A stretch of 59,230 bases of DNA from Acidobacteriota bacterium (GCA_016789605.1 JAEUQO010000123.1:1-59230); one strand, 5' to 3'; counted from the stretch's first letter, positions 43,406-54,811 are shown. Program-made: numbers and translations. The notes: a model not told the origin generated them from the letters alone.

Positions 43406-45166
43406 ATGGTCAAGGTTTCTCCTACGTTCGGCAAAGTTCTCTGCTTCGGCGGCGCAGTGTTGTTGCTGCTAGCTGGCGTAATCACGCGTTCCGGGGCCGC
43501 GCAAAAATCCGTGCCGCCCTTTCCCGTGAATTTCACTGATATCGCCGCACCAGCAGGACTGACACAGCCAACCATTTACGGCGGTGTCGAAAGCAAGAAA
43601 TACATCATCGAGACCAATGGCTGCGGCGTGGCGTTTTACGATTATGACAACGACGGCTGGATGGATTTGTTTGTCATGAGCGGACGCCGACTGGAAGACC
43701 CGCCCAAGGGACAGGAGCCGAGCAATCGGCTGTATCGCAACAATCGCAACGGAACGTTTACCGACATCACCGACAAAGCCGGATTGCGGCGCACCGGCTG
43801 GGCGTCGGCGTTGTGCATTGGTGATTATGACAATGACGGGTTCGACGATTTGTTTTTGACTTACTGGGGACAGAACGTGCTCTATCGCAACCACGGAAAC
43901 GGCACGTTCACCGATGTGACGGCCCAAACCGGCCTGGGCTTCAGCGACACACGCTGGGGCAGCGGTTGCAGCTTTCTGGATTATGACCGCGACGGTGATC
44001 TGGATTTGTTTGTGGCCAACTATTTGACCTTCGATCTGGCCAAAACGCCGGAACCGGGCAAAGGCGTGAATTGCTCCTGGAAGGGCATTCCCGTCAATTG
44101 CGGGCCCAAAGGATTGCCCTTTGCGCGCAACTGGTTTTACCGCAACGACGGCGGAAAATTCGTTGACGTATCCGAAGCCAGCGGCATCGCCAAAGTGCGC
44201 GAACGTTACCCGATGTCAGTTACGGCGGCGGATTTTGACGAAGACGGCTGGGTTGATTTGTATGTCGCCTGTGATTCGACGGCCAGCATTCTGTATCGCA
44301 ACAACCACGACGGCACGTTCACCGATGTCGCGCTCGAATCCGGCTCGGCCTATAACGAGGACGGCAATCCGCAAGCCGGGATGGGTCTGGGCATTGGCGA
44401 TTATGACCGCGACGGACGGCTCGACATTTTCAAGACGCATTTTGCCGACGACACACACATCCTCTATCGCAATCTGAACGAAAAGGGCCGCAAGCTGAAT
44501 TTCGAAGACGTCACGATGGCCGCCGGATTCGGCGCGCAAACCAAATACGTTTGCTGGGGCGCGGGAATGCCCGATCTGGACAACGATGGCTGGCCTGACA
44601 TCGCGTTCGTCACCGGCAATGTGTATCCAGAAGTCGAAAAGTTCTTTCAGCAATACGCCTATCGCGGGCCGCGCCTGATCTTCCGCAATTTGGGCAATGG
44701 CAAATTCACAGACGTGACCAAACAAAGCGGTCCGGGCGCAAACACTCCGCACACCAGCCGTGGCGCAGCCTTTGGCGATTTTGACAATGACGGCGATGTG
44801 GATTGGCTGGTGATGAATATGAACGAACCGCCTTCGCTGTTGCGCAACGATTACCAGGGCACAAATCGTTGGCTCAAGATCAAAGTGCAGGGCGTTCAGT
44901 CAAATCGCACCGGATTGGGCGCGCGCGTCGTGGTCAGCAGCGGCAAAGGAAAACAAGTGCAAACCGTGCTCAGCCAAACCAGCTATTACTCACACGATGA
45001 TTTGCGCTTGCATTTCGGTTTGGGTGAAGCGACCAAAGCCGAGCGCGTCGAAGTGTTCTGGCCCAACGGCCAAACAGATGTCTGGCAAGAGGTGGCCGCC
45101 AATCAGGTGTTGACGGTTAGAGAAGGCGGCAGCAACAGCAAAAATCCCGGCAATCCCAAACCGTAA
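43406..45166 (+). CDS. CRTAC1-family protein (FG-GAP/VCBS repeats, ASPIC/UnbV end)
   Basis: This 586-residue protein has a signal-like start (LCFGGAVLLLLAGVITRSGAA). Calcium-binding repeats follow (FYDYDNDGWMDLFVMSGRR, GDYDNDGFDDLFLTYWGQN, LDYDRDGDLDLFVANYL, FDEDGWVDLYVACD), and the C-terminal segment is typical (WLKIKVQGVQSNRTGLGARV, EVFWPNGQTDVW). It parallels the protein at 29825 over its full length and has the same partner type. The function of this family in bacteria is unclear; it is exported. It ends the run of plus-strand genes after the sugar locus. Confidence 0.9.
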   Translation: MVKVSPTFGKVLCFGGAVLLLLAGVITRSGAAQKSVPPFPVNFTDIAAPAGLTQPTIYGGVESKKYIIETNGCGVAFYDYDNDGWMDLFVMSGRRLEDPPKGQEPSNRLYRNNRNGTFTDITDKAGLRRTGWASALCIGDYDNDGFDDLFLTYWGQNVLYRNHGNGTFTDVTAQTGLGFSDTRWGSGCSFLDYDRDGDLDLFVANYLTFDLAKTPEPGKGVNCSWKGIPVNCGPKGLPFARNWFYRNDGGKFVDVSEASGIAKVRERYPMSVTAADFDEDGWVDLYVACDSTASILYRNNHDGTFTDVALESGSAYNEDGNPQAGMGLGIGDYDRDGRLDIFKTHFADDTHILYRNLNEKGRKLNFEDVTMAAGFGAQTKYVCWGAGMPDLDNDGWPDIAFVTGNVYPEVEKFFQQYAYRGPRLIFRNLGNGKFTDVTKQSGPGANTPHTSRGAAFGDFDNDGDVDWLVMNMNEPPSLLRNDYQGTNRWLKIKVQGVQSNRTGLGARVVVSSGKGKQVQTVLSQTSYYSHDDLRLHFGLGEATKAERVEVFWPNGQTDVWQEVAANQVLTVREGGSNSKNPGNPKP

Positions 45167-45569
45167 GAGTAAAAAAGCAACAGCCCGCAAAGCGTTTCGC
45201 ACCTTTCCAGCCGAACATTCAATTGACACACTTGGCGCGAGTTTTTTAAGATGCGTCGGTCATCAGCGGTTTACACAACTCTCCCAACAGCAGTACGCAG
45301 CGCGCCTTGAAAGACGTGCGTTTTGAGAACAACAACAAACAAGCCGCTTCAGCCACAATTGACATCACACACACACAGTCGGAAGACAGCCTCACAATGA
45401 GCTGTTTTGACAAACGAGTTTTTGGTCTTCACCGCCGTGCTTGCCCGCCCCGCTTGCGCGTAATGCCCCGTTACATCCGCCCCGTGCCCCAAGTGACCGT
45501 GTCCCTCTCGTGGGTCAGTTTCTAACCGCGTGCCGTGGCACGCGCCTGCTTGGAAGGAGGATGTCGCTC
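45167..45569. other. 403-bp gap, no gene supported
   Basis: A small open frame at 45307-45525 has no ribosome-binding site and no recognisable sequence. A candidate promoter lies at 45223-45252. Otherwise I see nothing of note. Confidence 0.45.
45223..45252 (+). promoter_or_regulatory. Candidate sigma-70 promoter
   Basis: TTGACA (45223-45228) is followed after 18 bp by TAAGAT (45247-45252). It may drive the small gene at 45570 with a long leader; the -10 is only four of six. Confidence 0.4.
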
Positions 45570-45779
45570 ATGAATCAACAACCGTCACTGGCGCCCGGCA
45601 ACTCTGGCAGTTACCGGTCACGTTATTTCGATTACGTCAACCAACAAACACAAGCTGCGGCTCAACGCCCCAATTCACTGGCGCGTGTCGGACGCGGATT
45701 GCTCAGCTTTGTCATCTTTGTCGTGCTCTTTCTGGCCATTCTGACACTTTTCGGATTCTGGCTTTCACGCATGGGCTAA
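45570..45779 (+). CDS. Small single-pass membrane protein
   Basis: AGGAGG at 45553-45558 gives the best spacing to ATG 45570 (a closer ATG at 45561 would be too near). The 69-residue product has a polar N-terminal half rich in Gln, Asn and Ser and one C-terminal membrane helix (GLLSFVIFVVLFLAILTLFGFWLSRM). No family recognised. It is followed by a good terminator, so it forms a one-gene unit. Confidence 0.6.
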   Translation: MNQQPSLAPGNSGSYRSRYFDYVNQQTQAAAQRPNSLARVGRGLLSFVIFVVLFLAILTLFGFWLSRMG

Positions 45780-45812
45780 GCCCTGCGTCACACTTTTGAG
45801 ACCCGCAACACA

Positions 45813-45855
45813 GCGGCGTTTGTCACCTCAACCAGACAAACGCCGCAAGGTTTTT
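45813..45855 (+). terminator. Rho-independent terminator of the small gene
   Basis: Arms GCGGCGTTTGTC (45813-45824) and its complement (45835-45846) pair over 12 bp with a 10-base loop and a T run four bases later. Confidence 0.85.
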
Positions 45856-46080
45856 CCTCTTCGACAAGCTCGTCTTGGACACCCAATCTACACGCAAGAA
45901 CACTCCTTGACAGCCTCTCAGGCTGCTTGGATAATCCAGTTCGCCTAAGTAAGTCAGCACACCTTGCGATCGTCGTTATCGGCAATCAGAAATTGGTAAT
46001 TCGGTTTGATGATGCGTAAACAGGGCCAGCCTGTGCAGGTTGAGCTGGCTCCGCTTCGCCTGGCATAGGACTCTGGTCAA

Positions 46081-47553
46081 ATGAAAGACCTTTGGCGAAC
46101 GCTACCCAACTGGCGTCACCACGCTGCGGTGTGGTGTCGTCTATGTGCGCTTGGTTGTTTGCTCTGCGCATTGGCATATGGGCAAAGCGAAAACCCGGCA
46201 CGCCGTCCCATTGCGTTTGCCGATTTGCCGTCCGCGCTGTGCCCGTGGCTGGAAACGCAACAATTCACGCGGGAGAATTTCGCGTCACAAATCGCCGCAC
46301 TGCAACGACAGACCGCTGCCCGTCAACAAGTCGGCGAATTCGACCATCTGATCTTTTTCGTGTTGCAATCCACGCGCTTTACGGCGCGCACCAAAGTAGA
46401 ACCGGCGCTCAGCGCATATGAATTCGTGCAAGGTTTGAGCAAGGAAGAGCGCGCCAAATTTCTGGCTGATGACGCCAACTTCCTGCCGCCACGTGCACGA
46501 ATGCCGGAAGCTGCGCGCGCGCGGTTGAGCGAATTTGCCCAGGTCGTGCAACGCAAAAAGGCGACCGTAGAAACAGATGAACGACTGGCTTATTTTCAAA
46601 GCTGGGTGCAAAAACAACGCGCGCCGGAAATCGCTCTCGAGTCGCTGTTGTTCGTAGAGTATGCGCGCGTGATGCGCTTTCTCTATCGCAAGGAATTTGC
46701 CGGACGTGAGCTAACGCCAGCAGACCTGGCGGCGTATGTCGCCCGCCTGTATCAGGAGCGCGGTCACAGCACCGATACACAGATCGAAGCCAACTTCGCC
46801 GTTTACACCGCACTGGCGGCGTTGCGTGCGGCAGAACCGACAACGCGGCTCAACAACGTTTTGATCGTCGGTCCGGGCCTGGATTTCGCGCCGCGCACCG
46901 ATTTGCTGGAACTGTTTGGCCCGCAAAGCTATCAACCGTTTGCTGTGGCGGATGCGCTGCTCGGTTTGGGGCTGGCGGATGCTGATCGGTTGCGTATTCA
47001 TTGCGTAGACATCAACGAACGCGTCATCACGCACCTGCAAGGTTTGCGTCAGCGCACGGAAATCACCCTGGCGCTGTTATCCGGCATCGCCGATACGCCG
47101 ACACACCCGCTGACCGAAGATTTCAAAAGTTATTTCAAACAGTTTGGGCGTAACCTGGGCAAAGAAACCGCGCTCGCAGTGCCTGCGCCGTATGCCGCGC
47201 ACCTGAAAAAATCTTTGCGGATTGATACGACGCGCAACGTCCGCATCACGGCTGATCGGTTAAACATCATTACAGAGCGCTATGCGCCTTCGCCCGCCTA
47301 TGATCTGGTGGTGGTGACCAACGTCTTCCCCTATTTCAAACCGGCGGAATTGTTGTTGGCGCTCACCAACCTGAGCGCAATGATGGCCGAAGGCGGCTAT
47401 TTGCTGCACAACGAATTACAAACAGTTCCTTCAACGTTCGTTACTCCGCTCGGGCTGCCGCTGGTGCAAGCACGGACGGTCTTGCTGGCTGACAGCCAGA
47501 CCACGCCGTTGTTTGATGGTGTGGCGCTGCATCGGTTGCACCGCCGCATTTGA
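46081..47553 (+). CDS. Exported methyltransferase-like protein
   Basis: This 490-residue protein has a signal or anchor near residues 18-38 (CRLCALGCLLCALAYG). After a helical region it has NNVLIVGPGLDFAPRTDLLE, then LRIHCVDINERVITHL, which resemble motif I and the acidic second strand of a class I SAM methyltransferase. The later segment YDLVVVTNVFPYFKPAELLLALTNLS follows the motif-II pattern. An export signal with a SAM-binding fold is unusual, since SAM is cytoplasmic; the fold may have lost activity or the hydrophobic start may be a membrane anchor. I do not recognise the family. It lies 91 bp before the second TonB receptor. Confidence 0.6.
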   Translation: MKDLWRTLPNWRHHAAVWCRLCALGCLLCALAYGQSENPARRPIAFADLPSALCPWLETQQFTRENFASQIAALQRQTAARQQVGEFDHLIFFVLQSTRFTARTKVEPALSAYEFVQGLSKEERAKFLADDANFLPPRARMPEAARARLSEFAQVVQRKKATVETDERLAYFQSWVQKQRAPEIALESLLFVEYARVMRFLYRKEFAGRELTPADLAAYVARLYQERGHSTDTQIEANFAVYTALAALRAAEPTTRLNNVLIVGPGLDFAPRTDLLELFGPQSYQPFAVADALLGLGLADADRLRIHCVDINERVITHLQGLRQRTEITLALLSGIADTPTHPLTEDFKSYFKQFGRNLGKETALAVPAPYAAHLKKSLRIDTTRNVRITADRLNIITERYAPSPAYDLVVVTNVFPYFKPAELLLALTNLSAMMAEGGYLLHNELQTVPSTFVTPLGLPLVQARTVLLADSQTTPLFDGVALHRLHRRI

Positions 47554-47643
47554 CGCCGTCACCGCAACGGTGACGCAGACCAGGCACAGTCCATTCTGGT
47601 TCCGCTTTCTACCGGAACCGTCCAGGCAACACAGGAGAATCCC

Positions 47644-50600
47644 ATGAAAAAGCACCTAGCTTATTCCCTCTTCCTGCTTTGCTTGCTCTCGGTGTTCAGC
47701 GTGGCGCAGGAGTTTCGCGCCACCGTGACCGGCCGTGTGCAAGATCAAAACAAAGCCGCTGTACCCAACGCGACGGTGACGTTGCGCAATTTGGCGACGA
47801 ATGAAGCCGCAACCGTCACCACCAATGCAGAAGGTAATTACACCGTGCCCTTCTTGAAACCAGGCCGCTACAACATGAGCGTCGAAGCGGCAGGGTTCAA
47901 AAAGTACTTGCGCGACAGCCAGGAATTGCAGGTCAGCCAAACCGCCACCATTGATATTACGTTGGAAGTCGGCGCGGCCAGCGAAACCGTCACCATCACG
48001 GCCGATGTGCCATTGCTGGAAGAAACCAAGGCTGATCGCGGCAACGTGATCGAAAACAAACGCGTCGTCGAATTGCCGCTCAATGCGCGCAATCCGTTCA
48101 TGCTGGCGACGCTCACACCGGGCATCACCTACAACGGTCCGGCCATTTACCAACGTCCGTTCGACAACGGCGCCATCGCTGACTGGTCCATCAACGGTGG
48201 TTTGAACCGCAGCAACGAATTCCTGCTCGACGGCGCGCCAAACAATTCGGTGCAAGGCGGCAACAACATCGCCTATGTCCCGCCGGTAGACGCCGTCGGT
48301 GAATTCAAAATCATCACCAACAGTTACGACGCGCAATACGGCCGCACGGCAGGCGGCGTCGTCAACGTGCAAATCAAATCCGGCGGCAACCAATTTCACG
48401 GTTCACTCTATGAGTTCTATCGTCGCAACTGGTTGGATTCAAACTACCTGTTTTCCAACTTCCGCAATTTGCCTGCCGGACGCTTTCGCCGCGCCGACGG
48501 CACGCTCGAAAAAGCCGAGCACTTCCTCGATCAATACGGCGGCGTGATCGAAGGACCAGTGCGTTTGCCCAAGGCGCTTTTCCGCAAGCTGGGCTACGAC
48601 GGACGCGACAAGACCTTTTTCCTGTTCAACTATGAAGGCTATCGCGAAGGCACGCCCAATCCGCAGGTCATCACCGTGCCGACCGAAGCGTTCCGCAATG
48701 GCGATTTCAGCCAGTACAAAGACGTGCAAGGTCGTTTGATCACCATTTACGATCCGGCCACCGGGCGCAACGTCAATGGCAACTGGGTGCGCGATCCGTT
48801 CCCGAACAACATCATCCCCGCCAACCGCATCAGCCCGATTGCCAAGAAACTGCTCGACCTGTATCCGAAACCGAATACGGTCACGCCGGGCGGCGATCCG
48901 TGGCGCAACAATTACGCCGACATTCCCAACATCGCCAACGACAAATTCAAAAACTGGATTTTCAAAATTGACCAGAACATCAGCGAGAAAGACAAAGTCT
49001 TTTTCCGTTACGGGTACAACAACCGCGCGGAAATTCGCTGGACCAACGGCATCACCGAAGGCCCGGCGCAAGACGGTCAATTACCGCTCAACCGCGTCAA
49101 TTACACGGGTGTGGCCGACTGGCTGCATACCTTCAACGCAACGACCGTCTTCAACGTGCGCGTGTCAGCCAATCGCTACATCGAAGAAGCCCGCTTCCAG
49201 GATGGCTTGGGCTATGACGCGTCACAGCTCGGCTTTCCGTCGAGCCTGATCAGCCAATTGCCCATTCCGATGTTCCCGCGCTTTGAACTGTCGGACAACA
49301 TCCAGTTGGGCCGTGGCAGTTTCAGCCGCGAAGTCACCAACGTTTACAGCGTGCAACCCAACGTGTCGCGCATTTTCGGCGCTCACAGCACGCGCTTTGG
49401 CGTGGACATCCGCTTCCAGCAATATGCGCGGCAAGCGGCGGGCAACGCTGGTTTGCGCCTGACCTTTGGCCGCACTTTCACGCAGCAAACCTTTAACCGC
49501 GCCGACGCGCTCAGCGGCAGCGCCGTGGCTGATTTGCTCTTGGGCGCCCCCAACGGCGGCAACATTGATAACAACGTGTTCCCGATTTACATGGCGAAGT
49601 ATTACGCGCCCTGGTTCCAGGACGACTGGAAGGTAACACGCAAACTGACGCTGAATTTCGGCTTCCGTTATGACCTGAATTTGCCGGGCATCGAACGCTA
49701 TGACCGGTTGAATTTCGGGTTTAATACCACCACGGTCAATCCGGCCAATGGACGCATTGATCGCACCAAACTGATCAACGGCAACCAAATCCTGGGCGGG
49801 TTGGGCTTTGCCGCCAAGGGACAGGCAGCCGTCGAAAGCGACAAGAACAACTTCCAGCCGCGCATCGGCTTTGCCTATTCGATCACCGATAAAACCGTGC
49901 TGCGTGGCGGTTACGGACGCTATTACGTCAATCCGGTGGGCGCACCGGGCTATCCGACCAACGGCTTCAGCATTCAGACGCCGTTTGTCTCCTCCAACGA
50001 CAGCAACCGCACGCCGATTGCAAATTCGCTGGCCAATCCGTTCCCGACCGGCGTGTTGCGTCCGGCGGGCAGCAGCCTCGGTCTGGAGACCTTCCTGGGC
50101 CTGGGCTTCAGCTATTCCAACCCCAGCTTCGTGGTGCCGAAAGTGGATAACTACTCGCTGGGTATTCAACGTCAATTGCCGGGCAACATCTCGGCGGAAG
50201 TCAGCTATGTCGGCAGCCGTACGTATGACGCGCAATCGCAATTCAACGGCATCAACGAACCGAGCCTCGATTTCCGTAAACGTTGCGACGCCACCATCGG
50301 CGGCAACCGCAACATCTGCGACGAACTGTTGCCCAATCCGTTTTTCGGCGTGGCCGGGTTTGGCGGCGGGCGTTTTTCAAACGCCACGCTCAGCCGCTAT
50401 GAATTGAGCCGCCCGTTCCCGCAATTCGGCGGCATCTCTGAGCTTGAACGGAACGAAGGCAAGGTTTGGTACAACTCCGTGCAAATCCTGGCGAACAAAC
50501 GCATGTCGCGCGGATTGCAGGTGAGCACGACCTATACCTTCTCCAAAACCATCGAAGAAGCCATTCAACAGCCGGGGCAGCAAGACAGCACGGCCAGCTA

Positions 50601-51303
50601 CATTGACGATGTGGCGCGTATCAAAAACCGCAGTCTGGCGTTCTCTGACCGCCCGCATCGGTTCACGATTTCGGGCGTGTGGGAACTGCCGTTTGGCAAA
50701 GGCCGCCGCTGGTTGGGCAACAGCAATCGGCTGACGGATTTGCTGGTCGGCGGTTGGCAAGCGGCCGGTATGTACATCTTCAATTCGGGTCGTCCGTGGC
50801 AATTGCCCGGCAACGTGGACATCGTTGATCCCGATTATTACAAGGTGGATCGCAAACGCTTCGTCAACGGCGCGCAATGGATTCAAGGTGTGCGTCCTTG
50901 CACGGCGCAATACATCCGCAATTCGGACGGCACGTTGCAACGTGATGCTGCGGGCAAACTGCTCACCCAGTGGGTGGTCAACCCGAACAACAGTTGCACC
51001 ACGCCGGCGTTCATCATTCGCGAACCGTACACCACGCGTATCGCCCCGATTCGCGATCCGCGCGTGCGGCGGCCAGCCTTTGAGCAATTCGACATGAATT
51101 TCTCGAAGACCTTCCGCATCACGGAAAAGGTACGCTTCCAGTTCCGTGGCGAAGCCTACAACGTCTTCAACACGCCGATGTACGACGAACGCACGTATGG
51201 CACCGATCCGACCAACGCGGAATTCGGCGCGATCAACAAAAACAACAACCGTCAATCCAACTTCCCGCGCTTCTGGCAGCTCGGATTCAAGTTGCTGTTC
51301 TGA
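47644..51303 (+). CDS. Oar-like TonB-dependent receptor
   Basis: The ATG follows CAGGAG. The 1219-residue protein has a signal peptide (AYSLFLLCLLSVFSVAQ), the carboxypeptidase-regulatory-like domain (ATVTGRVQDQNKAAVPNATV) and a plug region with RVVELPLNARNPFMLATLTPG. A long beta-barrel closes with FWQLGFKLLF. It is the same family as the receptor at 34358, with about 73 more residues. It lies between the exported methyltransferase-like gene and Rsm22, so its substrate is not suggested by its neighbours. A strong terminator follows. Confidence 0.92.
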   Translation: MKKHLAYSLFLLCLLSVFSVAQEFRATVTGRVQDQNKAAVPNATVTLRNLATNEAATVTTNAEGNYTVPFLKPGRYNMSVEAAGFKKYLRDSQELQVSQTATIDITLEVGAASETVTITADVPLLEETKADRGNVIENKRVVELPLNARNPFMLATLTPGITYNGPAIYQRPFDNGAIADWSINGGLNRSNEFLLDGAPNNSVQGGNNIAYVPPVDAVGEFKIITNSYDAQYGRTAGGVVNVQIKSGGNQFHGSLYEFYRRNWLDSNYLFSNFRNLPAGRFRRADGTLEKAEHFLDQYGGVIEGPVRLPKALFRKLGYDGRDKTFFLFNYEGYREGTPNPQVITVPTEAFRNGDFSQYKDVQGRLITIYDPATGRNVNGNWVRDPFPNNIIPANRISPIAKKLLDLYPKPNTVTPGGDPWRNNYADIPNIANDKFKNWIFKIDQNISEKDKVFFRYGYNNRAEIRWTNGITEGPAQDGQLPLNRVNYTGVADWLHTFNATTVFNVRVSANRYIEEARFQDGLGYDASQLGFPSSLISQLPIPMFPRFELSDNIQLGRGSFSREVTNVYSVQPNVSRIFGAHSTRFGVDIRFQQYARQAAGNAGLRLTFGRTFTQQTFNRADALSGSAVADLLLGAPNGGNIDNNVFPIYMAKYYAPWFQDDWKVTRKLTLNFGFRYDLNLPGIERYDRLNFGFNTTTVNPANGRIDRTKLINGNQILGGLGFAAKGQAAVESDKNNFQPRIGFAYSITDKTVLRGGYGRYYVNPVGAPGYPTNGFSIQTPFVSSNDSNRTPIANSLANPFPTGVLRPAGSSLGLETFLGLGFSYSNPSFVVPKVDNYSLGIQRQLPGNISAEVSYVGSRTYDAQSQFNGINEPSLDFRKRCDATIGGNRNICDELLPNPFFGVAGFGGGRFSNATLSRYELSRPFPQFGGISELERNEGKVWYNSVQILANKRMSRGLQVSTTYTFSKTIEEAIQQPGQQDSTASYIDDVARIKNRSLAFSDRPHRFTISGVWELPFGKGRRWLGNSNRLTDLLVGGWQAAGMYIFNSGRPWQLPGNVDIVDPDYYKVDRKRFVNGAQWIQGVRPCTAQYIRNSDGTLQRDAAGKLLTQWVVNPNNSCTTPAFIIREPYTTRIAPIRDPRVRRPAFEQFDMNFSKTFRITEKVRFQFRGEAYNVFNTPMYDERTYGTDPTNAEFGAINKNNNRQSNFPRFWQLGFKLLF

Positions 51304-51316
51304 CGCTTTCCGCCCA

Positions 51317-51356
51317 GGAGCGCAAGCCGGTGGGCTTGCGCTCCCGGGCGCGCTTT
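51317..51356 (+). terminator. Terminator hairpin after the second TonB receptor
   Basis: GGAGCGCAAGCC (51317-51328) pairs with GGCTTGCGCTCC (51333-51344) around a 4-base loop, followed by CGCTTTT. The stem is near the start of the next gene, so termination may be incomplete. Confidence 0.7.
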
Positions 51357-51362
51357 TCCGAC

Positions 51363-52331
51363 ATGCAACTACCACCCAATTTGCGCCAGGCATTGGCGCA
51401 AGCCACCGCGCAAGTTCCGCTCGCCGCTCTCTCTGACGCCGCACAAGACCTCTCGCAACGTTACCGCGCGCAAACGTCTTCCAGCGCCAGCATTTTTCCT
51501 TCGGATGTTCATCGTCTGGCCTATGCGACCGTACGCATGCCTGCGACCTTTGCAGCGGTGCGCGCAGTCTTGGCGGAAATGGCGCGCTTGATGACCGCGC
51601 AACAGATTGAAAGCGTGCTCGATCTGGGCGCGGGTCCAGGAACGGCAGCCTGGGCCGCTTGTGACGTCTTCCCTGCCTTGCAGGAAATCACGCTGCTGGA
51701 GCGCGACCACGGGTTGATCACTCTGGGCAAACGATTGGCGCAAGAGGCTGCCGAGTCCAGGCTGAGCAACGCCAACTGGCACAAAGCGGATTTGCGCACG
51801 CAGACGGCATTTCCAACCGCAGATTTGGTGTTGTGTTCGTATGCGTTGGGCGAATTGTCCGGCGACGCAGCGCGCCAGGTTTGGCAACTGGCGTGGCAAG
51901 CCGCACGACACACACTGGTCATTGTCGAACCGGGCACGATGAAAGGGTTCGCGTTGTTGCGCACCGTGCGGCAAGCGTTGATAGCAGCAGGCGGCTATCT
52001 GTGCGCGCCCTGTCCGCACACAGCGGAATGTCCGTTATCGGCAGAGGAATGGTGTCATTTTGCAGCGCGCGTAGAACGCACGGCGTTGCATCGGCGGCTG
52101 AAAGCCGGTGCACTCGGCCACGAAGACGAAAAGTTTTCCTATCTCGTTTTTAGCAAACAGCCGTTGGCCCAAGCCAAAAACAGAGTGTTGCGGCACCCGC
52201 AACGCCGCCCCAATTTTGTGCAACTACAGCTTTGCACGGAGCACGGCCTGGAAACACTCAGCGTGACCCACAAAGACAAAGAGATATGGAAACGTGCGCG
52301 CAAGATAGATTGGGGCGCAGCCTGGGAATAA
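51363..52331 (+). CDS. Rsm22-family ribosome-associated methyltransferase-like protein
   Basis: The ATG at 51363 is chosen; an in-frame GTG 33 bases upstream lies in the terminator stem. The 322-residue protein has an N-terminal helical part, the SAM motif VLDLGAGPGTAAWAACDV and LVLCSYALGELSGD. It also has a cysteine cluster CAPCPHTAECPLSAEEWC, typical of the Rsm22 family, where it coordinates iron-sulfur. Rsm22 assists small-subunit ribosome assembly in mitochondria, and bacterial copies are common. It is convergent with purA, with only 24 bp between. Confidence 0.85.
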   Translation: MQLPPNLRQALAQATAQVPLAALSDAAQDLSQRYRAQTSSSASIFPSDVHRLAYATVRMPATFAAVRAVLAEMARLMTAQQIESVLDLGAGPGTAAWAACDVFPALQEITLLERDHGLITLGKRLAQEAAESRLSNANWHKADLRTQTAFPTADLVLCSYALGELSGDAARQVWQLAWQAARHTLVIVEPGTMKGFALLRTVRQALIAAGGYLCAPCPHTAECPLSAEEWCHFAARVERTALHRRLKAGALGHEDEKFSYLVFSKQPLAQAKNRVLRHPQRRPNFVQLQLCTEHGLETLSVTHKDKEIWKRARKIDWGAAWE

Positions 52332-52355
52332 GCCGCGCCCCGTTCTTGCCGGGCG

Positions 52356-53690
<1,335 letters not shown>

Positions 53691-53703
53691 CTACACACAG
53701 AAA

Positions 53704-53748
53704 CACGAAGGAGCACGAAGCCTTGCAGCTTCTTCGTGATCCTTCGTG
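53704..53748. repeat. Intergenic inverted repeat built on CACGAAG words
   Basis: CACGAAGGAGCACGAAG (53704-53720) pairs with 53732-53748 with one mismatch; further CTTCGTG words follow. It lies between trxB and purA. Confidence 0.75.
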
Positions 53749-53777
53749 CACTTCGTGACTGGTTTGAGGTCTTGTGG

Positions 53778-54710
53778 TTACTTTTTGCTTTCGAGGTACT
53801 TTTCCACCGAGACGGCTGCTTGTACTCCGTCGGCCACGACATTGGCCAGTTGGTAAATCGGCCGCACGCACAGATCGCCTGCGGCATACAAACCCGGCAC
53901 TTTGGTTTCCATCAATTCGTTGACGATGACACGCCCATCGGCGTCTGTTTCAACCAGGTCTTTGACCAATTCCGAATTGGGAATCCAGCCGATGAACACG
54001 AATACGGCTTTGACGGGAAATTCCTGTGTTTCGCCGCTGGGCAAATGCTTGATGCGAATGCCTTCGACTTCTTTTTCTCCGTAAATCTCTTCCACCGCCG
54101 AATTCCAGACGGGTTTGACCTTCGGCTGGTGCAAATATTCTTCGATCAGGATTTTTTGCGCGGTGAAATGATCGCGCCGGTGAATCGAATAAATCTCTGA
54201 CGCATAGCGCGTCAAAAAGTGTCCTTCTTCGACAGCGGAATTGCCGCCGCCGACCACTGCCACAGGAACATTGCGAAAGAACGCGCCGTCGCAAGTAGCG
54301 CAAACACTCACGCCGCCGCCAAACAACCGATCATAGCCCGGCACTTCCAGCCGTCGCGGATGACGCCCCATCGCCAGAATGACGGCTTTGGCCGTGACCT
54401 GCGTGCCATCACCGAGCCCAACAATAAAACTGCCGTCCTCGTTGCGGGTGATGGAGTTTGCGCCAATGCCGATGCGGACTTCCGCGCCAAATCGTTGCGC
54501 GTGCTTCAGAAAGGCTTCGGCAAATTCGTAGCCCGAAATGCCGTCCGCAAACCCCGGATAGTTGTCAATTGCGGCTGACAACGCTATCTGGCCGCCGACC
54601 GTTTGTTTCTCCAGCACCAGAGTTTTCAACAGTGCGCGCCCGGTATAGACGGCTGCTGCCAACCCCGTCGGCCCTCCGCCGACAATAACTACATCATAAT
54701 CTGTGGACAT
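53778..54710 (-). CDS. trxB: Thioredoxin reductase
   Basis: This 310-residue flavoprotein has the FAD motif [13 protein letters not shown] (8-20), the redox-active CATC (137-140) followed by DG, and the NADP motif [13 protein letters not shown]. The closing segment [15 protein letters not shown] binds FAD. It reduces thioredoxin with NADPH in the cytoplasm; the thioredoxin gene lies 101 bp upstream, which strengthens the call. The end ILEKKK-like tail is short as usual. Confidence 0.97.
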   Translation of the reverse strand: MSTDYDVVIVGGGPTGLAAAVYTGRALLKTLVLEKQTVGGQIALSAAIDNYPGFADGISGYEFAEAFLKHAQRFGAEVRIGIGANSITRNEDGSFIVGLGDGTQVTAKAVILAMGRHPRRLEVPGYDRLFGGGVSVCATCDGAFFRNVPVAVVGGGNSAVEEGHFLTRYASEIYSIHRRDHFTAQKILIEEYLHQPKVKPVWNSAVEEIYGEKEVEGIRIKHLPSGETQEFPVKAVFVFIGWIPNSELVKDLVETDADGRVIVNELMETKVPGLYAAGDLCVRPIYQLANVVADGVQAAVSVEKYLESKK

Positions 54711-54741
54711 AACGTACTGAATTTCGTGCCGACCGACTTTT

Positions 54742-54805
54742 GTGCCAGGGGTTGGGGAGCGGCGGCATTCGCTTTTTCAACTTGCCACCAATCCCCAACT
54801 GGCAC
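54742..54805. repeat. Imperfect intergenic inverted repeat (GTGCCAG/TTGGGGA words)
   Basis: GTGCCAGGGGTTGGGGA (54742-54758) pairs with TCCCCAACTGGCAC (54792-54805) with a 3-base bulge. It lies between trxA and trxB. Confidence 0.6.
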
Positions 54806-54811
54806 AATGAC

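Noticed and set aside
45307..45525. Possible small gene of 72 codons
   Set aside because: No ribosome-binding site, composition of random type, and the better start for the downstream gene lies after it.
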